Below, piece by piece: positions 53,843 to 63,123 of a stretch of 64,000 nucleotides of DNA. The notes beneath the pieces were generated by a model. The model did not search any database and was not told where the DNA came from. It worked only from the letters and a program-made list of their open reading frames with translations. Origin of the DNA: Nocardioides sp. (GTDB lineage: Bacteria; Actinomycetota; Actinomycetes; Propionibacteriales; Nocardioidaceae); the NCBI GenBank assembly GCA_030698375.1, contig JAUYLL010000132.1, positions 1 through 64,000 on the forward strand, given 5' to 3'. Both the position numbers and the translations under genes were made by a program. Positions within the stretch are counted from its first letter, which is position 1, and every line of letters begins with the position of its first letter.

Positions 53843-55458
53843 CCGACCCGCGCGAGCGCGTCGCGCACCTGGGCCACCGTGAGCCAACGCGGCCCGAGGA
53901 TCTTCGCGGTCTGCGGCGCGAACCCGGGCGACTCGGTGACGACCTTGGCGGCCGGGCCGCGGGAGACGACCTCCCCGTCAGCCAGCACGAGGGCGTCGTC
54001 GGACACGGCCGCCACGAACTCGACGTCGTGGGAGGCCACCAGCACAGCATGTCCCTCGGCGGCCAGCTCCCGCAGGACAGCGGCGAGCGCGGCCTTGCCC
54101 GGGTAGTCCAGCCCCCGGGTGGGCTCGTCGAGCACCAGCACGCGGGGCGAGGTCGTGAGCACGATGGCCAGGACCAGGGCCAGCCGCTGGCCCTCCGAAA
54201 GGTCGCGCGGGTGCTGGTAGGGGTCCACGGCCGGCACCAGGCGCTCGAGGAGCGCCGTGCACGTCCCGGCCTCGGCGTCGGCGGCCCGGTCCGCGGCGGC
54301 ACACTCCTCGGCCACCGTCTCCAGATAGAGCAGGTCAGCGGCCGTCTGCGGCACCAGCCCGACGCTGCGCCGTCGCTCCTCGGGGCCGAGGTCGCGCGGG
54401 TCGCCGGTCGCCACGCGAACGGAGCCCGCCGTACGCCGGCCGCTGCCCTGGAGCGCCCACAGCAGCGAGGACTTGCCCGACCCGTTGCGGCCCATGAGGC
54501 CGGTGACCTCGCCGGCCCGCAGGTCCAGGTCGACCCCGCGCACCGCGACCGTGCTGTCGTGCACGACGGTGACGCCGCGGGCCTGGAGCAGCACGTCGTC
54601 GGCGGCGCCGTCGGGCGGCTCGGTCACCGCGTCGCCGTCGCCCAGCCGCTCCCGGAGGTCGTGGGAGCGCCGGCGCGCGTCACGCACCGACAGGGGCAGC
54701 GGCTGCCACCCCGCCAACCGGCCGAGCTCGACGATCGGGGGCGCCACCGGGCTCGACTCGAGCATCCGCTGGGGCTCGCCGGCGGTCAGCCGGCCGTCAC
54801 CGTCGAGGACGGCCATCCGGTCCGCGAAGGGCACGACGCGCTCGAGGCGGTGCTCGGCCACGACGACCGAGACGCCGACGTCGTGGACCAGCCGGGTCAG
54901 GGTCGCGAGCACGTCCTCGGCCGCCGTCGGGTCCAGTGCCGAGGTGGGCTCGTCGAGCACGAGGACCCGGGGGTGGGTGGTGAGGACGGCGCCGATCGCC
55001 ACCCGCTGCTGCTGGCCGCCCGAGAGCGTACGCAGGTCACGGCCGCGGAGCTCGGGGATGCCTAGGAGGTCGAGCGTCTCCTCGACCCGACGGCGCATGG
55101 TGGCCGGGTCGTAGCCCAGCTGCTCCATGCCGTAGGCGAGCTCCTCCTCGACGGTGTCCGTGACGAAGCCGGCGGCCGGGTCCTGACCGACGGAGCCGAT
55201 CATGTGGGCGCGCTCCCGGGGAGGCAGGTGCAGGATGCTGCTGCCGTCGACGAGCACGTCGCCACGCAGGCTCCCGCCGGTGAAGCGCGGGACCAGACCG
55301 GTGAAGAGCCCCAGGAGCGTGGACTTCCCGACCCCGGTGCGACCCGCGACGAGCAGGAGTTCGCCCTCCTCGACCACGAGGTCGACGGCGTCGAGCACCC
55401 GCACCGGCTCACCCTGGTCGTCGTCGTAGTCGAAGGTGCACGACCTCAGCTCGATCAC
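53839..55458 (-). CDS. ECF transporter ATP-binding protein, two fused ABC ATPase domains
   Basis: Two Walker A (GRTGVGKST, GRNGSGKSS) and two signature motifs (LSGGQQQR, LSEGQRLA). Confidence 0.93.
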   Translation of the reverse strand: MIELRSCTFDYDDDQGEPVRVLDAVDLVVEEGELLLVAGRTGVGKSTLLGLFTGLVPRFTGGSLRGDVLVDGSSILHLPPRERAHMIGSVGQDPAAGFVTDTVEEELAYGMEQLGYDPATMRRRVEETLDLLGIPELRGRDLRTLSGGQQQRVAIGAVLTTHPRVLVLDEPTSALDPTAAEDVLATLTRLVHDVGVSVVVAEHRLERVVPFADRMAVLDGDGRLTAGEPQRMLESSPVAPPIVELGRLAGWQPLPLSVRDARRRSHDLRERLGDGDAVTEPPDGAADDVLLQARGVTVVHDSTVAVRGVDLDLRAGEVTGLMGRNGSGKSSLLWALQGSGRRTAGSVRVATGDPRDLGPEERRRSVGLVPQTAADLLYLETVAEECAAADRAADAEAGTCTALLERLVPAVDPYQHPRDLSEGQRLALVLAIVLTTSPRVLVLDEPTRGLDYPGKAALAAVLRELAAEGHAVLVASHDVEFVAAVSDDALVLADGEVVSRGPAAKVVTESPGFAPQTAKILGPRWLTVAQVRDALARVG

Positions 55459-56579
55459 GACCTGCTCCTCTCGGGGTACGACGGTGCCGGTGCGACGAGC
55501 GCCGGTGCAGCAGCGAGGAGGACGGCCATCAGCAGCAGCACCGTCACCTGCGGGACCGCGGTCAGCGGTGGGTAGTTCGCGAGCATCGCCCGGTCGGCAC
55601 TGAGGATGACCAGCGTCGCGGTCGCGACGCCACAGGCGAGCACCCCGATCTCCGCGGGTGCCCACCGGTCCGGGCGGTACCGGGTACGGCGCACCCGTCG
55701 TCCGGCAGCCGCGATCCCCGTGCCGGCGAGCAGGCAGCCGAGCACCAGCAGCGGCACCCCGAGGTCGCCCTCCCCGGCCTGGTCCAGCAACGCGTAGATC
55801 CCCAGGCAGAGCCCGATCAGGCCCGCGAGCATCAGGGCACCCGTCGTACGGCGCTCGGCGGGGGTGGCCGTGCCGGCACGGCCGTAGCCGCGGGCGTCCA
55901 TGCCCGCGGCGAGCTGGAGGCTGCGGGCCAACGCGTCCTCCAGCACCGGGACGACGAGGCGCCGCAGACCCCGGATCCGCCCGGGCGGACCGCCGCGCAG
56001 CTCCTGCGCGCGGCGCACGCGGCGCACCGAGTCCGCCAGCTGAGGGATGACGGTGACCGCGACGACGACGGCGGTGCCGACCTCGTAGAGCGCCGGGGGC
56101 AGCGACTTGAGCAGCCGCTTGGGGTTGGCGAGCGCGTTGGCGGCGCCGATGGCGATCACGATGGTGGCCAGGCGCATGCCGTCGTACAGCCCGGCGAGCA
56201 CGGTCTCCTGGGTGATGGGCCCGAGCAGCACCACACCAGCCACCCAGTCCGGCAGCGGGACGGTCGGCAGGTCGAGCCAGACGACGGTGCCGTACCCGCC
56301 CCCGAGGAGCACCCGGAACACGACGCGCACCACGACGATGAACAGCCCGAACCACAGATAGAGACGGAACGAGCGCGCCCACGGGTGGTCGCCCCGCCGT
56401 TGCGCGACGACCCACGCGGCCGCGGCGACGAGCAGGAGCAGCACGAACGGGTTGGTGGTGAAGGACGCGGCGGCCGCGAGACCGATCGCCCACCCCCACC
56501 AGGCCGCCGGGTGCAGCTCGCGCGGCAGCCGCCGGGCACGGGGCCCGGCGGCTGCCTTCTCGCTCGTCGCGGTGGTCAC
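55455..56579 (-). CDS. ECF transporter T component (EcfT/CbiQ family)
   Basis: Multi-TM, with MDARGYGRAGTATP coupling motif (ARG) and position in ECF operon. Confidence 0.88.
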   Translation of the reverse strand: MTTATSEKAAAGPRARRLPRELHPAAWWGWAIGLAAAASFTTNPFVLLLLVAAAAWVVAQRRGDHPWARSFRLYLWFGLFIVVVRVVFRVLLGGGYGTVVWLDLPTVPLPDWVAGVVLLGPITQETVLAGLYDGMRLATIVIAIGAANALANPKRLLKSLPPALYEVGTAVVVAVTVIPQLADSVRRVRRAQELRGGPPGRIRGLRRLVVPVLEDALARSLQLAAGMDARGYGRAGTATPAERRTTGALMLAGLIGLCLGIYALLDQAGEGDLGVPLLVLGCLLAGTGIAAAGRRVRRTRYRPDRWAPAEIGVLACGVATATLVILSADRAMLANYPPLTAVPQVTVLLLMAVLLAAAPALVAPAPSYPERSRS

Positions 56580-56581
56580 GA

Positions 56582-57259
56582 TCAGGCCGTCCCGGTCCCC
56601 CGGCGACGGCGTACGGCGGCCCCGATCGCGAGCGCGGCGAGCAGACCGAGCAGCACCAGCGGCACCGCCAACGGCAGGCCCCCGCCCTCGGACGCGGTCG
56701 GAGCCGCGGCGGACTCCTCGACGGCTCCGGGCTCGGCCTCGTCCGCCTGCGTCTTCCCAGCGTTCGGCGTGGCCGAAGCACTCGCCCCGACCACTGGCGG
56801 GGCGATCCCGGGAATGTCGCGCTCACCACCGCTCTGCCACGCCAGTGCGATGGACCCACCGGCCGGAATGCGCAATCCGACGATGCCCACGCTGGCGTAG
56901 CTCCAGGTCCCGGACTTGCCGTCGGACCAGAACAGCCCCCAGTAGGCGTTGACCGGTGGGGTCTTCACGCAGGGGTCGGAGGCTGGCGCCCCACTCACCC
57001 GACACACGAAGCCCGGGTCGCGCTGGACGTAGTCGATCGGGTGCCCGACGCCCGACACGATCTCCGACCCCACCTTGCCCCCGCCCTCCGTGGCGCACGC
57101 CGAGGACAGCGCCCCACCCAGCCCACGCGCGTCGACGACGACGCTCACCCCGTCGCTGGGACCGCAGACGGCCGCGGCCGCCGGCCCCCCAAGGGGGCCG
57201 ATCAGCACCGCAGTCATGGTGAGCACCCCCACAACCACCCCCGCGACGAGCCTGGGCAT
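56582..57259 (-). CDS. Exported DUF4430-like protein with C-terminal TM anchor (beta1)
   Basis: Signal peptide, CGPSDGVSVVVDARGLGG...YWGLFWSDGKSGTWSYASVGI...; C-terminal LPLAVPLVLLGLLAALAIGAAVRRRR. Confidence 0.65.
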   Translation of the reverse strand: MPRLVAGVVVGVLTMTAVLIGPLGGPAAAAVCGPSDGVSVVVDARGLGGALSSACATEGGGKVGSEIVSGVGHPIDYVQRDPGFVCRVSGAPASDPCVKTPPVNAYWGLFWSDGKSGTWSYASVGIVGLRIPAGGSIALAWQSGGERDIPGIAPPVVGASASATPNAGKTQADEAEPGAVEESAAAPTASEGGGLPLAVPLVLLGLLAALAIGAAVRRRRGTGTA

Positions 57260-57266
57260 GGTCACG

Positions 57267-58466
57267 TCAGCAACCCGCGCCGTCCTGCTCGCCCTCGAGC
57301 GTCCAGAGCAGGCTCGGGAGGGCCTGGGTCGCGGTGACGTTCCACTGCTGGAAGGTCTCCTCGAGCCCGTCCGCACGTCCTGCAGCCAGGGCAGCCTCGT
57401 CGAAGGCGATGGCACCGGCTTCGTCGTCCAGCTCGTCTCCGCACTCCTGGTCGGGGACCTGGAGCGCCCGGACCCAGGCCGCAGCCTGGGAAGCCTCGTC
57501 GTCCATGCCCCGGAGCCCGAGCGCCCACCCGGCCAGGCCTGTGCTGTTGGCGTTCGGGCCCCCGGTCTCCGCTCCGGCGTCGAACGCGCCGTCCGTCGTC
57601 TGACGCTGGACGAGCCACTCGGTGGCAGCGGTCAGCGCATCGTCGACCTCCGTATCCTCTGCCGCGAGTGCGTGGAGCTGGAGGATGACGGTCGCGGTGG
57701 TGTCGGGCCCAGCGTCGTCCGTTGCAGGAGTCGTGCAGTCCTGCGTCTCGGCGTCGATGTCCGGGAACTCCTGCCTGAAGTGACCGTCAGGGCACTGCTG
57801 GTCGAGCAGGTAGTCCAGTGCCTCCTGGGCGCGCGCCGACCCGGCCTCGTGCAGCCCGCGTACGACGAACGCCTGGCCGAGGCTGTTGGCGTACTGGTGG
57901 TCGGGCTCGCCCTGGGCGGTGTCGAAGCTCCGACCGACGGCGGGGCCGTCGTCGACGAGAAGGGACTCGGCGCGCTGGACCAGGTCGATCCCTCCAAAGC
58001 TCCCGGTGTCCCCGTCGACGAGGTCCGCCAGGACCAGCGCCTTCCCGGTGGCACCGGCGACCTCGCCGGAGGAGACCTCGCCGTCCTCACCCTCGAACTC
58101 GTACTCGACGTACGACCCCGCAGCGTCCTCGACCGCTGCCGCCACGGCCGAGATCGCATCCTCCTGGTCCCCGACGGCGTCCAGGGCGAGCGCAGCATCG
58201 ATGCTCTGGCCGTGGAGCGGACCGAAGTCCCCCTCGAGCAACCCGTCTTCGGCGAGCCGCTCCGCCAGCCAGGCAGCACCAGTTGCTGCCGGACCCGGGT
58301 CCGCACCGTCCGGAGGCGTGAGCGACGCGGGACTGGGGTCGGTGGTGGCCGTGCCCGACTCGGTGTCCGACCCCGACCCGGTGCATGCCGTGGTCATCGC
58401 GAACGCCAGGACGGCGCCGGTGGCGACGGCGACGCGGAGACGCACGCGTCGTGGGGTGGATGACAT
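57267..58466 (-). CDS. Prenyltransferase/transcobalamin-like alpha-barrel lipoprotein (alpha1)
   Basis: MSSTPRRVRLRVAVATGAVLAFAMTTACTGSGSD lipobox; repeated helical motifs AAWLAERL...ALVLADLV...YANSLGQAFVVRGL...QCPDGHFRQEF...NANSTGLAGWALG. Confidence 0.65.
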   Translation of the reverse strand: MSSTPRRVRLRVAVATGAVLAFAMTTACTGSGSDTESGTATTDPSPASLTPPDGADPGPAATGAAWLAERLAEDGLLEGDFGPLHGQSIDAALALDAVGDQEDAISAVAAAVEDAAGSYVEYEFEGEDGEVSSGEVAGATGKALVLADLVDGDTGSFGGIDLVQRAESLLVDDGPAVGRSFDTAQGEPDHQYANSLGQAFVVRGLHEAGSARAQEALDYLLDQQCPDGHFRQEFPDIDAETQDCTTPATDDAGPDTTATVILQLHALAAEDTEVDDALTAATEWLVQRQTTDGAFDAGAETGGPNANSTGLAGWALGLRGMDDEASQAAAWVRALQVPDQECGDELDDEAGAIAFDEAALAAGRADGLEETFQQWNVTATQALPSLLWTLEGEQDGAGC

Positions 58467-58489
58467 GGGTGGGTCCTTCCCGCTGCACA

Positions 58490-58690
58490 CAGCGGAAGGA
58501 CACCTCGAAAGGCGACTCCTCCGCTGCTTTCCTCGACAGCGATCATGAGGACGCTCCGCGACGGGTGCTCCGGCTCGTGGCCCCGAGGGGCCACCTACGG
58601 TTGCGGGTCAGCGCCGGACTTCGACCGGCTTTCCCCAGCACGAGCGTGATGGTGTGGTGCTGCCCCTCGGTGAGGAGCGAAAGCAGGTTA
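58490..58690 (-). promoter_or_regulatory. Cobalamin (B12) riboswitch, copy 1
   Basis: Minus strand GGGGAAAGCCGGTCGAAGTCCGGCGCTGACCCGCAACCGTAGGTGGCCCC: B12-box core consensus. Confidence 0.85.
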
Positions 58691-58732
58691 TCAGGACCCG
58701 GGATCGACCTCGCCACACCGCCGAATGCAGAG

Positions 58733-58783
58733 GGCAGCCGCCGGGCACGCGGCCCGGCGGCTGCCGTCTCACTCGTCGCGGTG
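58733..58783 (-). pseudogene. Remnant of ecfT 5' end (duplication scar)
   Basis: 51 nt with 48 identical to ecfT N-terminal coding 56524-56574 (TATSETAAAGPRARRLP vs TATSEKAAAGPRARRLP). Confidence 0.85.
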
Positions 58784-58790
58784 CTCCTGT

Positions 58791-59732
58791 TCAGACCGCC
58801 CCGGTCCCCCGACGACGGCGTACGGCGGCTGCGACCGCGAGGGCGGCGAGCACACCGAGCAGCACCAGCGGCACTGCCAGCGGCAGACCCCCGTCCCCGG
58901 AGGCGGTCGGAGCCGCGGCGGACTCCTCGACGGCCTCGGGCTCGGCCTCGTCCGCCTCCGTGGTCCCAGCACTCGGTGTGGCCGAAGCGCTCGCCTCCGC
59001 CTCGGAGAGGGCGGCCGCACGGGCCCGACGACGCTCCCGGCGCTGCTCGCGCCCGGTCTCCCGCTCCTCCGCCACGGTGGCACCCGCACGGGTGTCCGAG
59101 CCGGAGCCCGGACCCGGTGCGGTCCGCGACCCTCCCGAGCCGGCCGGCGGAGCCGTGTCACCACCCGACGACCCTGGGGACGCCCCCGGTGCGGGCGCCG
59201 GCTTCGGCGTGGGTTGCGACGACGGCTTCGGGGCCGGCTTCGGCGCCGACGAGGCCACCGGCGGGGCGGTGCCGGGCGCCTTCCGACCGTTGCCGTCCTG
59301 CCACGCGAGGCCGATCGACCCACCCGCGGGGATGCGGAGGCTGGTGATGCCGGAGCTCGCGTAGCTCCACGTCCCGGACTTCCCGTCGGACCAGAACAGA
59401 CCCCAGTAGGCGTCGGCCGGAGGCGTGTTGACGCACGGGTCCGAGGACGGCGCACCGCTGACGCGGCACACGAAGCCCGGCTGCCGCTGGACGTACTCGA
59501 GCGGGTACCCGACGCTCGGCACGATCTCCGCGCCCGTCTTGCCTCCGCCGTCGGCGTCGCACGCCGAGGACAGCGACCCACCCAGGCCGCGGGCGTCGAC
59601 GACGACGCTCACGCCGTCACCGGGACCGCAGACCGCCGCGGTGGCCGGACCCGCCAGGGGCCCGACCAGCGCCGCGGCCACCACGAGCAACAGCGCCGGT
59701 CCGAGGGCACCGAGCGATCGTGTGCGCTGCAT
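58791..59732 (-). CDS. Exported DUF4430-like protein with proline-rich linker and C-terminal TM anchor (beta2)
   Basis: Paralogue of 56582-57259: YWGLFWSDGKSGTWSYASSGI; PKPAPKPSSQPTPKPAPAPG linker; LPLAVPLVLLGVLAALAVAAAVRRRR. Confidence 0.65.
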   Translation of the reverse strand: MQRTRSLGALGPALLLVVAAALVGPLAGPATAAVCGPGDGVSVVVDARGLGGSLSSACDADGGGKTGAEIVPSVGYPLEYVQRQPGFVCRVSGAPSSDPCVNTPPADAYWGLFWSDGKSGTWSYASSGITSLRIPAGGSIGLAWQDGNGRKAPGTAPPVASSAPKPAPKPSSQPTPKPAPAPGASPGSSGGDTAPPAGSGGSRTAPGPGSGSDTRAGATVAEERETGREQRRERRRARAAALSEAEASASATPSAGTTEADEAEPEAVEESAAAPTASGDGGLPLAVPLVLLGVLAALAVAAAVRRRRGTGAV

Positions 59733-59734
59733 GG

Positions 59735-61381
59735 TCAGCGCACCACGCGGAACGCCGCGCGCCCGACCCGCACCTTGGGCAGCACGCCGGTCGCGCGGAC
59801 CCGGGCCGGACCTGCCTTCGACAGGCGGACCCGGGCGACGAAACGGCCGCGCGGGCCTGCCTCGCCGCGCGCGACCCGGCGGCCGCGGACGAAGACCTGC
59901 GCGGGCTCGCCACCGACGAGGCCGCGGACCACGATGCGCTGGACGGTCCCGGCAGGCAGCGGACGCTTGGCGACCCGGACACCGAGCTCCTTCGGGACGA
60001 CGGCTCGGACCGTGGTCCGGTAGGCCTGGGTGGAGTCGGCCACCACGATGTCTCGGTTGCCCGCACGTCGCGGCAGCTTCACTGCGGACCGCACGCCCCC
60101 ACCGACCCCGGCGGCGTCGAGCGTGCGCGAGACCTTGCTGCGTACACAGACCGTCTCGCCCGGGGCGAGCCCGCGGACGGCGACCCGGTGGTTGGTGCTG
60201 GCGCGGCCCCACTCCTTGGCCGCGACGCGCACCGTGGCGCCCTTGCGTGCCCACAGAAGAGCGGGGACCGCCTGCGTAGCGGTGATGTTCCACTGCTGGA
60301 AGGCGTCGTCGAGGTCTCCCGTGCGTCCGGTGGCCAGCGCCCGGTCGTCGAAGGCCACGGCACCAGGCTCTGCGTCGAGAGCCGTGGTGCACGGGGAGAC
60401 CGGCTGCACCTGACGGGCCCGCACCCAGGCCGCGGCCCGGGCGGCAGGGGCGCCCGCGCCCCGGACACCCAGCGCCCAGCCGGCCAGGCCGGTGCTGTTG
60501 GTGTTCTCGCCCTCGGTGGCGGTGCCCGCGGTGAAGGCGCCGTCGGTCGCCTGGCGGCCGACGAGCCATTCGGTGGCGTCGGTCAACGCCGCGTCGACGA
60601 CAGGGTTCGTCCCTGCGAGGCCCTGGAGCTGGAGCACCACGATCGCCGTGGTGTCGGGACCGGTGCCTGCCGCAGCGGGTGTGGCGCAGCCCTGGTTCGC
60701 GGCCCCGATGTCGGGGAACGTCTGACGGAAGTGGCCGTCGGGGCACTGCTGGGACAGCAGGTAGTCCAACGCCTGCGGAGCGCGGAGCGAGCCGACCTCG
60801 TGCAGGCCACGAACGACGAAGGCCTGGCCGAGGCTGTTGGCGTACTGGTAGTCCGGAGCGTCCTGGGCCGTGTCGAAGATCCGGCCGGTGGCCGGCCCAT
60901 CGGCGACGAGCAGGGACTGGGCGCGCTCGACGAGGTCAATCCCTCCGAAGCTCCCGGGATTGGCGCCCACGAGGTTCGCGAGGACGAGCGCCTTGCCGGT
61001 GGCGCCGGCGACCTCGCCGTAGTACGTGGTGCCCCCGCTGTCGAAGGAGTACTCGACGTAGGACCCTGCGGCCTCCTCGAGCGCCGTGCCGATCGCGCTC
61101 ACGTCGGCACTACGGCCTCCGACGGCGTCGAGGGCGAGCGCGGCGTCGATGCTCTGGCCGTAGAGCGGGCCGAAGTCGCCGGGCAGCAGCCCGCCCTGGA
61201 GGCGCCCGGCCAACCAGGCGGCGCCCGCGGCGGCCGGACGGTCGTCAGCGGCGGAGGGGGCCGTAACGGGTACGGCGGAGGCGGCGCCCCCGACGGCGAG
61301 GACGGTGGTCGCGGCCACGGCCAGCGCGGTGCTGGTGGCGACGGTGACGCGCAGACGTGCGCGTCGTGGGTTGGGTGACAT
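59735..61381 (-). CDS. Secreted prenyltransferase/transcobalamin-like alpha-barrel protein with extra C-terminal beta-rich region (alpha2)
   Basis: Paralogue of 57267-58466 (QSIDAALALDAVGG, YANSLGQAFVVRGLHEVGS, QCPDGHFRQTFPDI) with signal peptide and ~170-aa extension. Confidence 0.65.
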   Translation of the reverse strand: MSPNPRRARLRVTVATSTALAVAATTVLAVGGAASAVPVTAPSAADDRPAAAGAAWLAGRLQGGLLPGDFGPLYGQSIDAALALDAVGGRSADVSAIGTALEEAAGSYVEYSFDSGGTTYYGEVAGATGKALVLANLVGANPGSFGGIDLVERAQSLLVADGPATGRIFDTAQDAPDYQYANSLGQAFVVRGLHEVGSLRAPQALDYLLSQQCPDGHFRQTFPDIGAANQGCATPAAAGTGPDTTAIVVLQLQGLAGTNPVVDAALTDATEWLVGRQATDGAFTAGTATEGENTNSTGLAGWALGVRGAGAPAARAAAWVRARQVQPVSPCTTALDAEPGAVAFDDRALATGRTGDLDDAFQQWNITATQAVPALLWARKGATVRVAAKEWGRASTNHRVAVRGLAPGETVCVRSKVSRTLDAAGVGGGVRSAVKLPRRAGNRDIVVADSTQAYRTTVRAVVPKELGVRVAKRPLPAGTVQRIVVRGLVGGEPAQVFVRGRRVARGEAGPRGRFVARVRLSKAGPARVRATGVLPKVRVGRAAFRVVR

Positions 61382-61384
61382 GGG

Positions 61385-61605
61385 TGGGTCCTTTCCGCTG
61401 CGCACAGCGGAAAGGCACCCCGAAGGGCGACTCCTCCGCTGCTTTCCTCGACAGCGATCATGAGGACGCTCCGTGGCGGGTGCTCCGGCTCGTGGCCCCG
61501 AGGGGCCACCTACGGTTGCGGGTCAGCGCCGGACTTCGACCGGCTTTCCCCAGCACGAGCGTGATGGTGTGGTGCTGCTCCTCGGTGAGGAGCGGGCGCA
61601 GGCTA
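61385..61605 (-). promoter_or_regulatory. Cobalamin (B12) riboswitch, copy 2
   Basis: Same B12-box core as copy 1 (GGGGAAAGCCGGTCGAAGTCCGGCGCTGACCCGCAACCGTA), plus SD-containing hairpin 61390-61415. Confidence 0.85.
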
Positions 61606-63123
61606 TCAGGACCCGAGCTTCTCCAGGATGAGCTCTCGGACACGTCCGGCGTCGGCCTGGCCGCGCATCTGCTTCATCACCGCACCGATGAGCGCACCGG
61701 CCGCGGCGACCTTGCCGTCGCGGATCTTCGCGGCGACGTCGGGGTTGGCCGCGATGGCGTCGTCGACCGCCTCGGACAGCGCGCCCTCGTCGGAGACGAT
61801 CGCCAGACCACGCTTCTCCACGACCTCCTCCGGAGTGCCCTCCCCCGCGATGAGCCCGTCGAACACCTGGCGCGCCAGCTTGTCGTTGATCGACCCACCC
61901 TCGACGAGCGCCTGCACGGCCGCGACCTGCGTCGGGGTGACCCCCAGCGCGGGCAGTTCGACCCCGGCGTCGTTGGCCCGGCGGGCGAGCTCGGAGAGCC
62001 ACCACTTGCGGGCCGCGGCGGGGCTGGTGCCGGCCGCGATCGTCTCCTCCACCAGGGTCAGCGCGCCGGCCCCCACCGTGTCGCGCATCTCCAGGTCGGA
62101 GTAGCCCCACTCCGCCTGCAGGCGGGCCCGCCGCTGGGTCGGGTTCTCCGGGAGGGTGCCGCGCAGCTCCTCGACCCACTCGCGGCTCGGGGCAACGGGC
62201 ACCAGGTCGGGCTCGGGGAAGTAACGGTAGTCCTCGGCGTCGGACTTCTCCCGGCCGCTGGTGGTGACCCCGGTGTCCTCGTGCCAGTGCCGGGTCTCCT
62301 GCAGGATGCTGCCTCCGCCGCCGAGGATCGCGGCGTGCCGCTGCATCTCGTGACGCACGGCGCGCTCGACCGACCGCAGGGAGTTGACGTTCTTCGTCTC
62401 CGTGCGCGTCCCGAGCACCCCGGAGCCCTTCGGCGCCAGCGAGAGGTTCACGTCCGCGCGGATGGAGCCCTGGTCCATCCGCGCGTCGGAGACCCCGAGG
62501 GCGACGATCAGGTCGCGCAGCTGGGCGACGTACGCCTTGGCCACCTCGGGGGCCCGTGCTCCGGCGCCGACGATCGGCTTGGTGACGATCTCGATGAGGG
62601 GGATGCCGGCACGGTTGTAGTCGACCAGGGAGTAGTCGGCGCCGTGGATCCGCCCGGAGGTGCCGACGTGCAGGGACTTGCCGGTGTCCTCCTCCATGTG
62701 GGCGCGCTCGATCTCGACCCGGTAGGTCTCGACCTCGCCGTCCTCGGTGGGCACCGTGACGTCCATCCAGCCCTCGAACGCAATCGGCTCGTCGTACTGG
62801 CTGGTCTGGAAGTTCTTCGGCATGTCCGGGTAGAAGTAGTTCTTCCGGGCGAAGCGGCACCACTCGGCGATCTCGCAGTTGAGCGCCAGACCGATGCGGA
62901 TCGCCGACTCCACGGCCTTCCGGTTCACCGCCGGCATCGCCCCGGGCAGGCCGAGGCAGGTCGGGCAGACCTGCGTGTTCGGGTCGGCGCCGAACTCCGT
63001 GGGACACCCACAGAACATCTTGGTCGCGCTGTTCAGCTCGACATGCACCTCGAGGCCCAGCGCGGGGTCGTAGGTGGCCAGCACGTCCTCGAACGGCACC
63101 AGGGTCGTGGTCGCGGCGCTCAT
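61606..63123 (-). CDS. gatB: Asp-tRNA(Asn)/Glu-tRNA(Gln) amidotransferase subunit B
   Basis: [51 protein letters not shown]. Confidence 0.97.
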   Translation of the reverse strand: MSAATTTLVPFEDVLATYDPALGLEVHVELNSATKMFCGCPTEFGADPNTQVCPTCLGLPGAMPAVNRKAVESAIRIGLALNCEIAEWCRFARKNYFYPDMPKNFQTSQYDEPIAFEGWMDVTVPTEDGEVETYRVEIERAHMEEDTGKSLHVGTSGRIHGADYSLVDYNRAGIPLIEIVTKPIVGAGARAPEVAKAYVAQLRDLIVALGVSDARMDQGSIRADVNLSLAPKGSGVLGTRTETKNVNSLRSVERAVRHEMQRHAAILGGGGSILQETRHWHEDTGVTTSGREKSDAEDYRYFPEPDLVPVAPSREWVEELRGTLPENPTQRRARLQAEWGYSDLEMRDTVGAGALTLVEETIAAGTSPAAARKWWLSELARRANDAGVELPALGVTPTQVAAVQALVEGGSINDKLARQVFDGLIAGEGTPEEVVEKRGLAIVSDEGALSEAVDDAIAANPDVAAKIRDGKVAAAGALIGAVMKQMRGQADAGRVRELILEKLGS

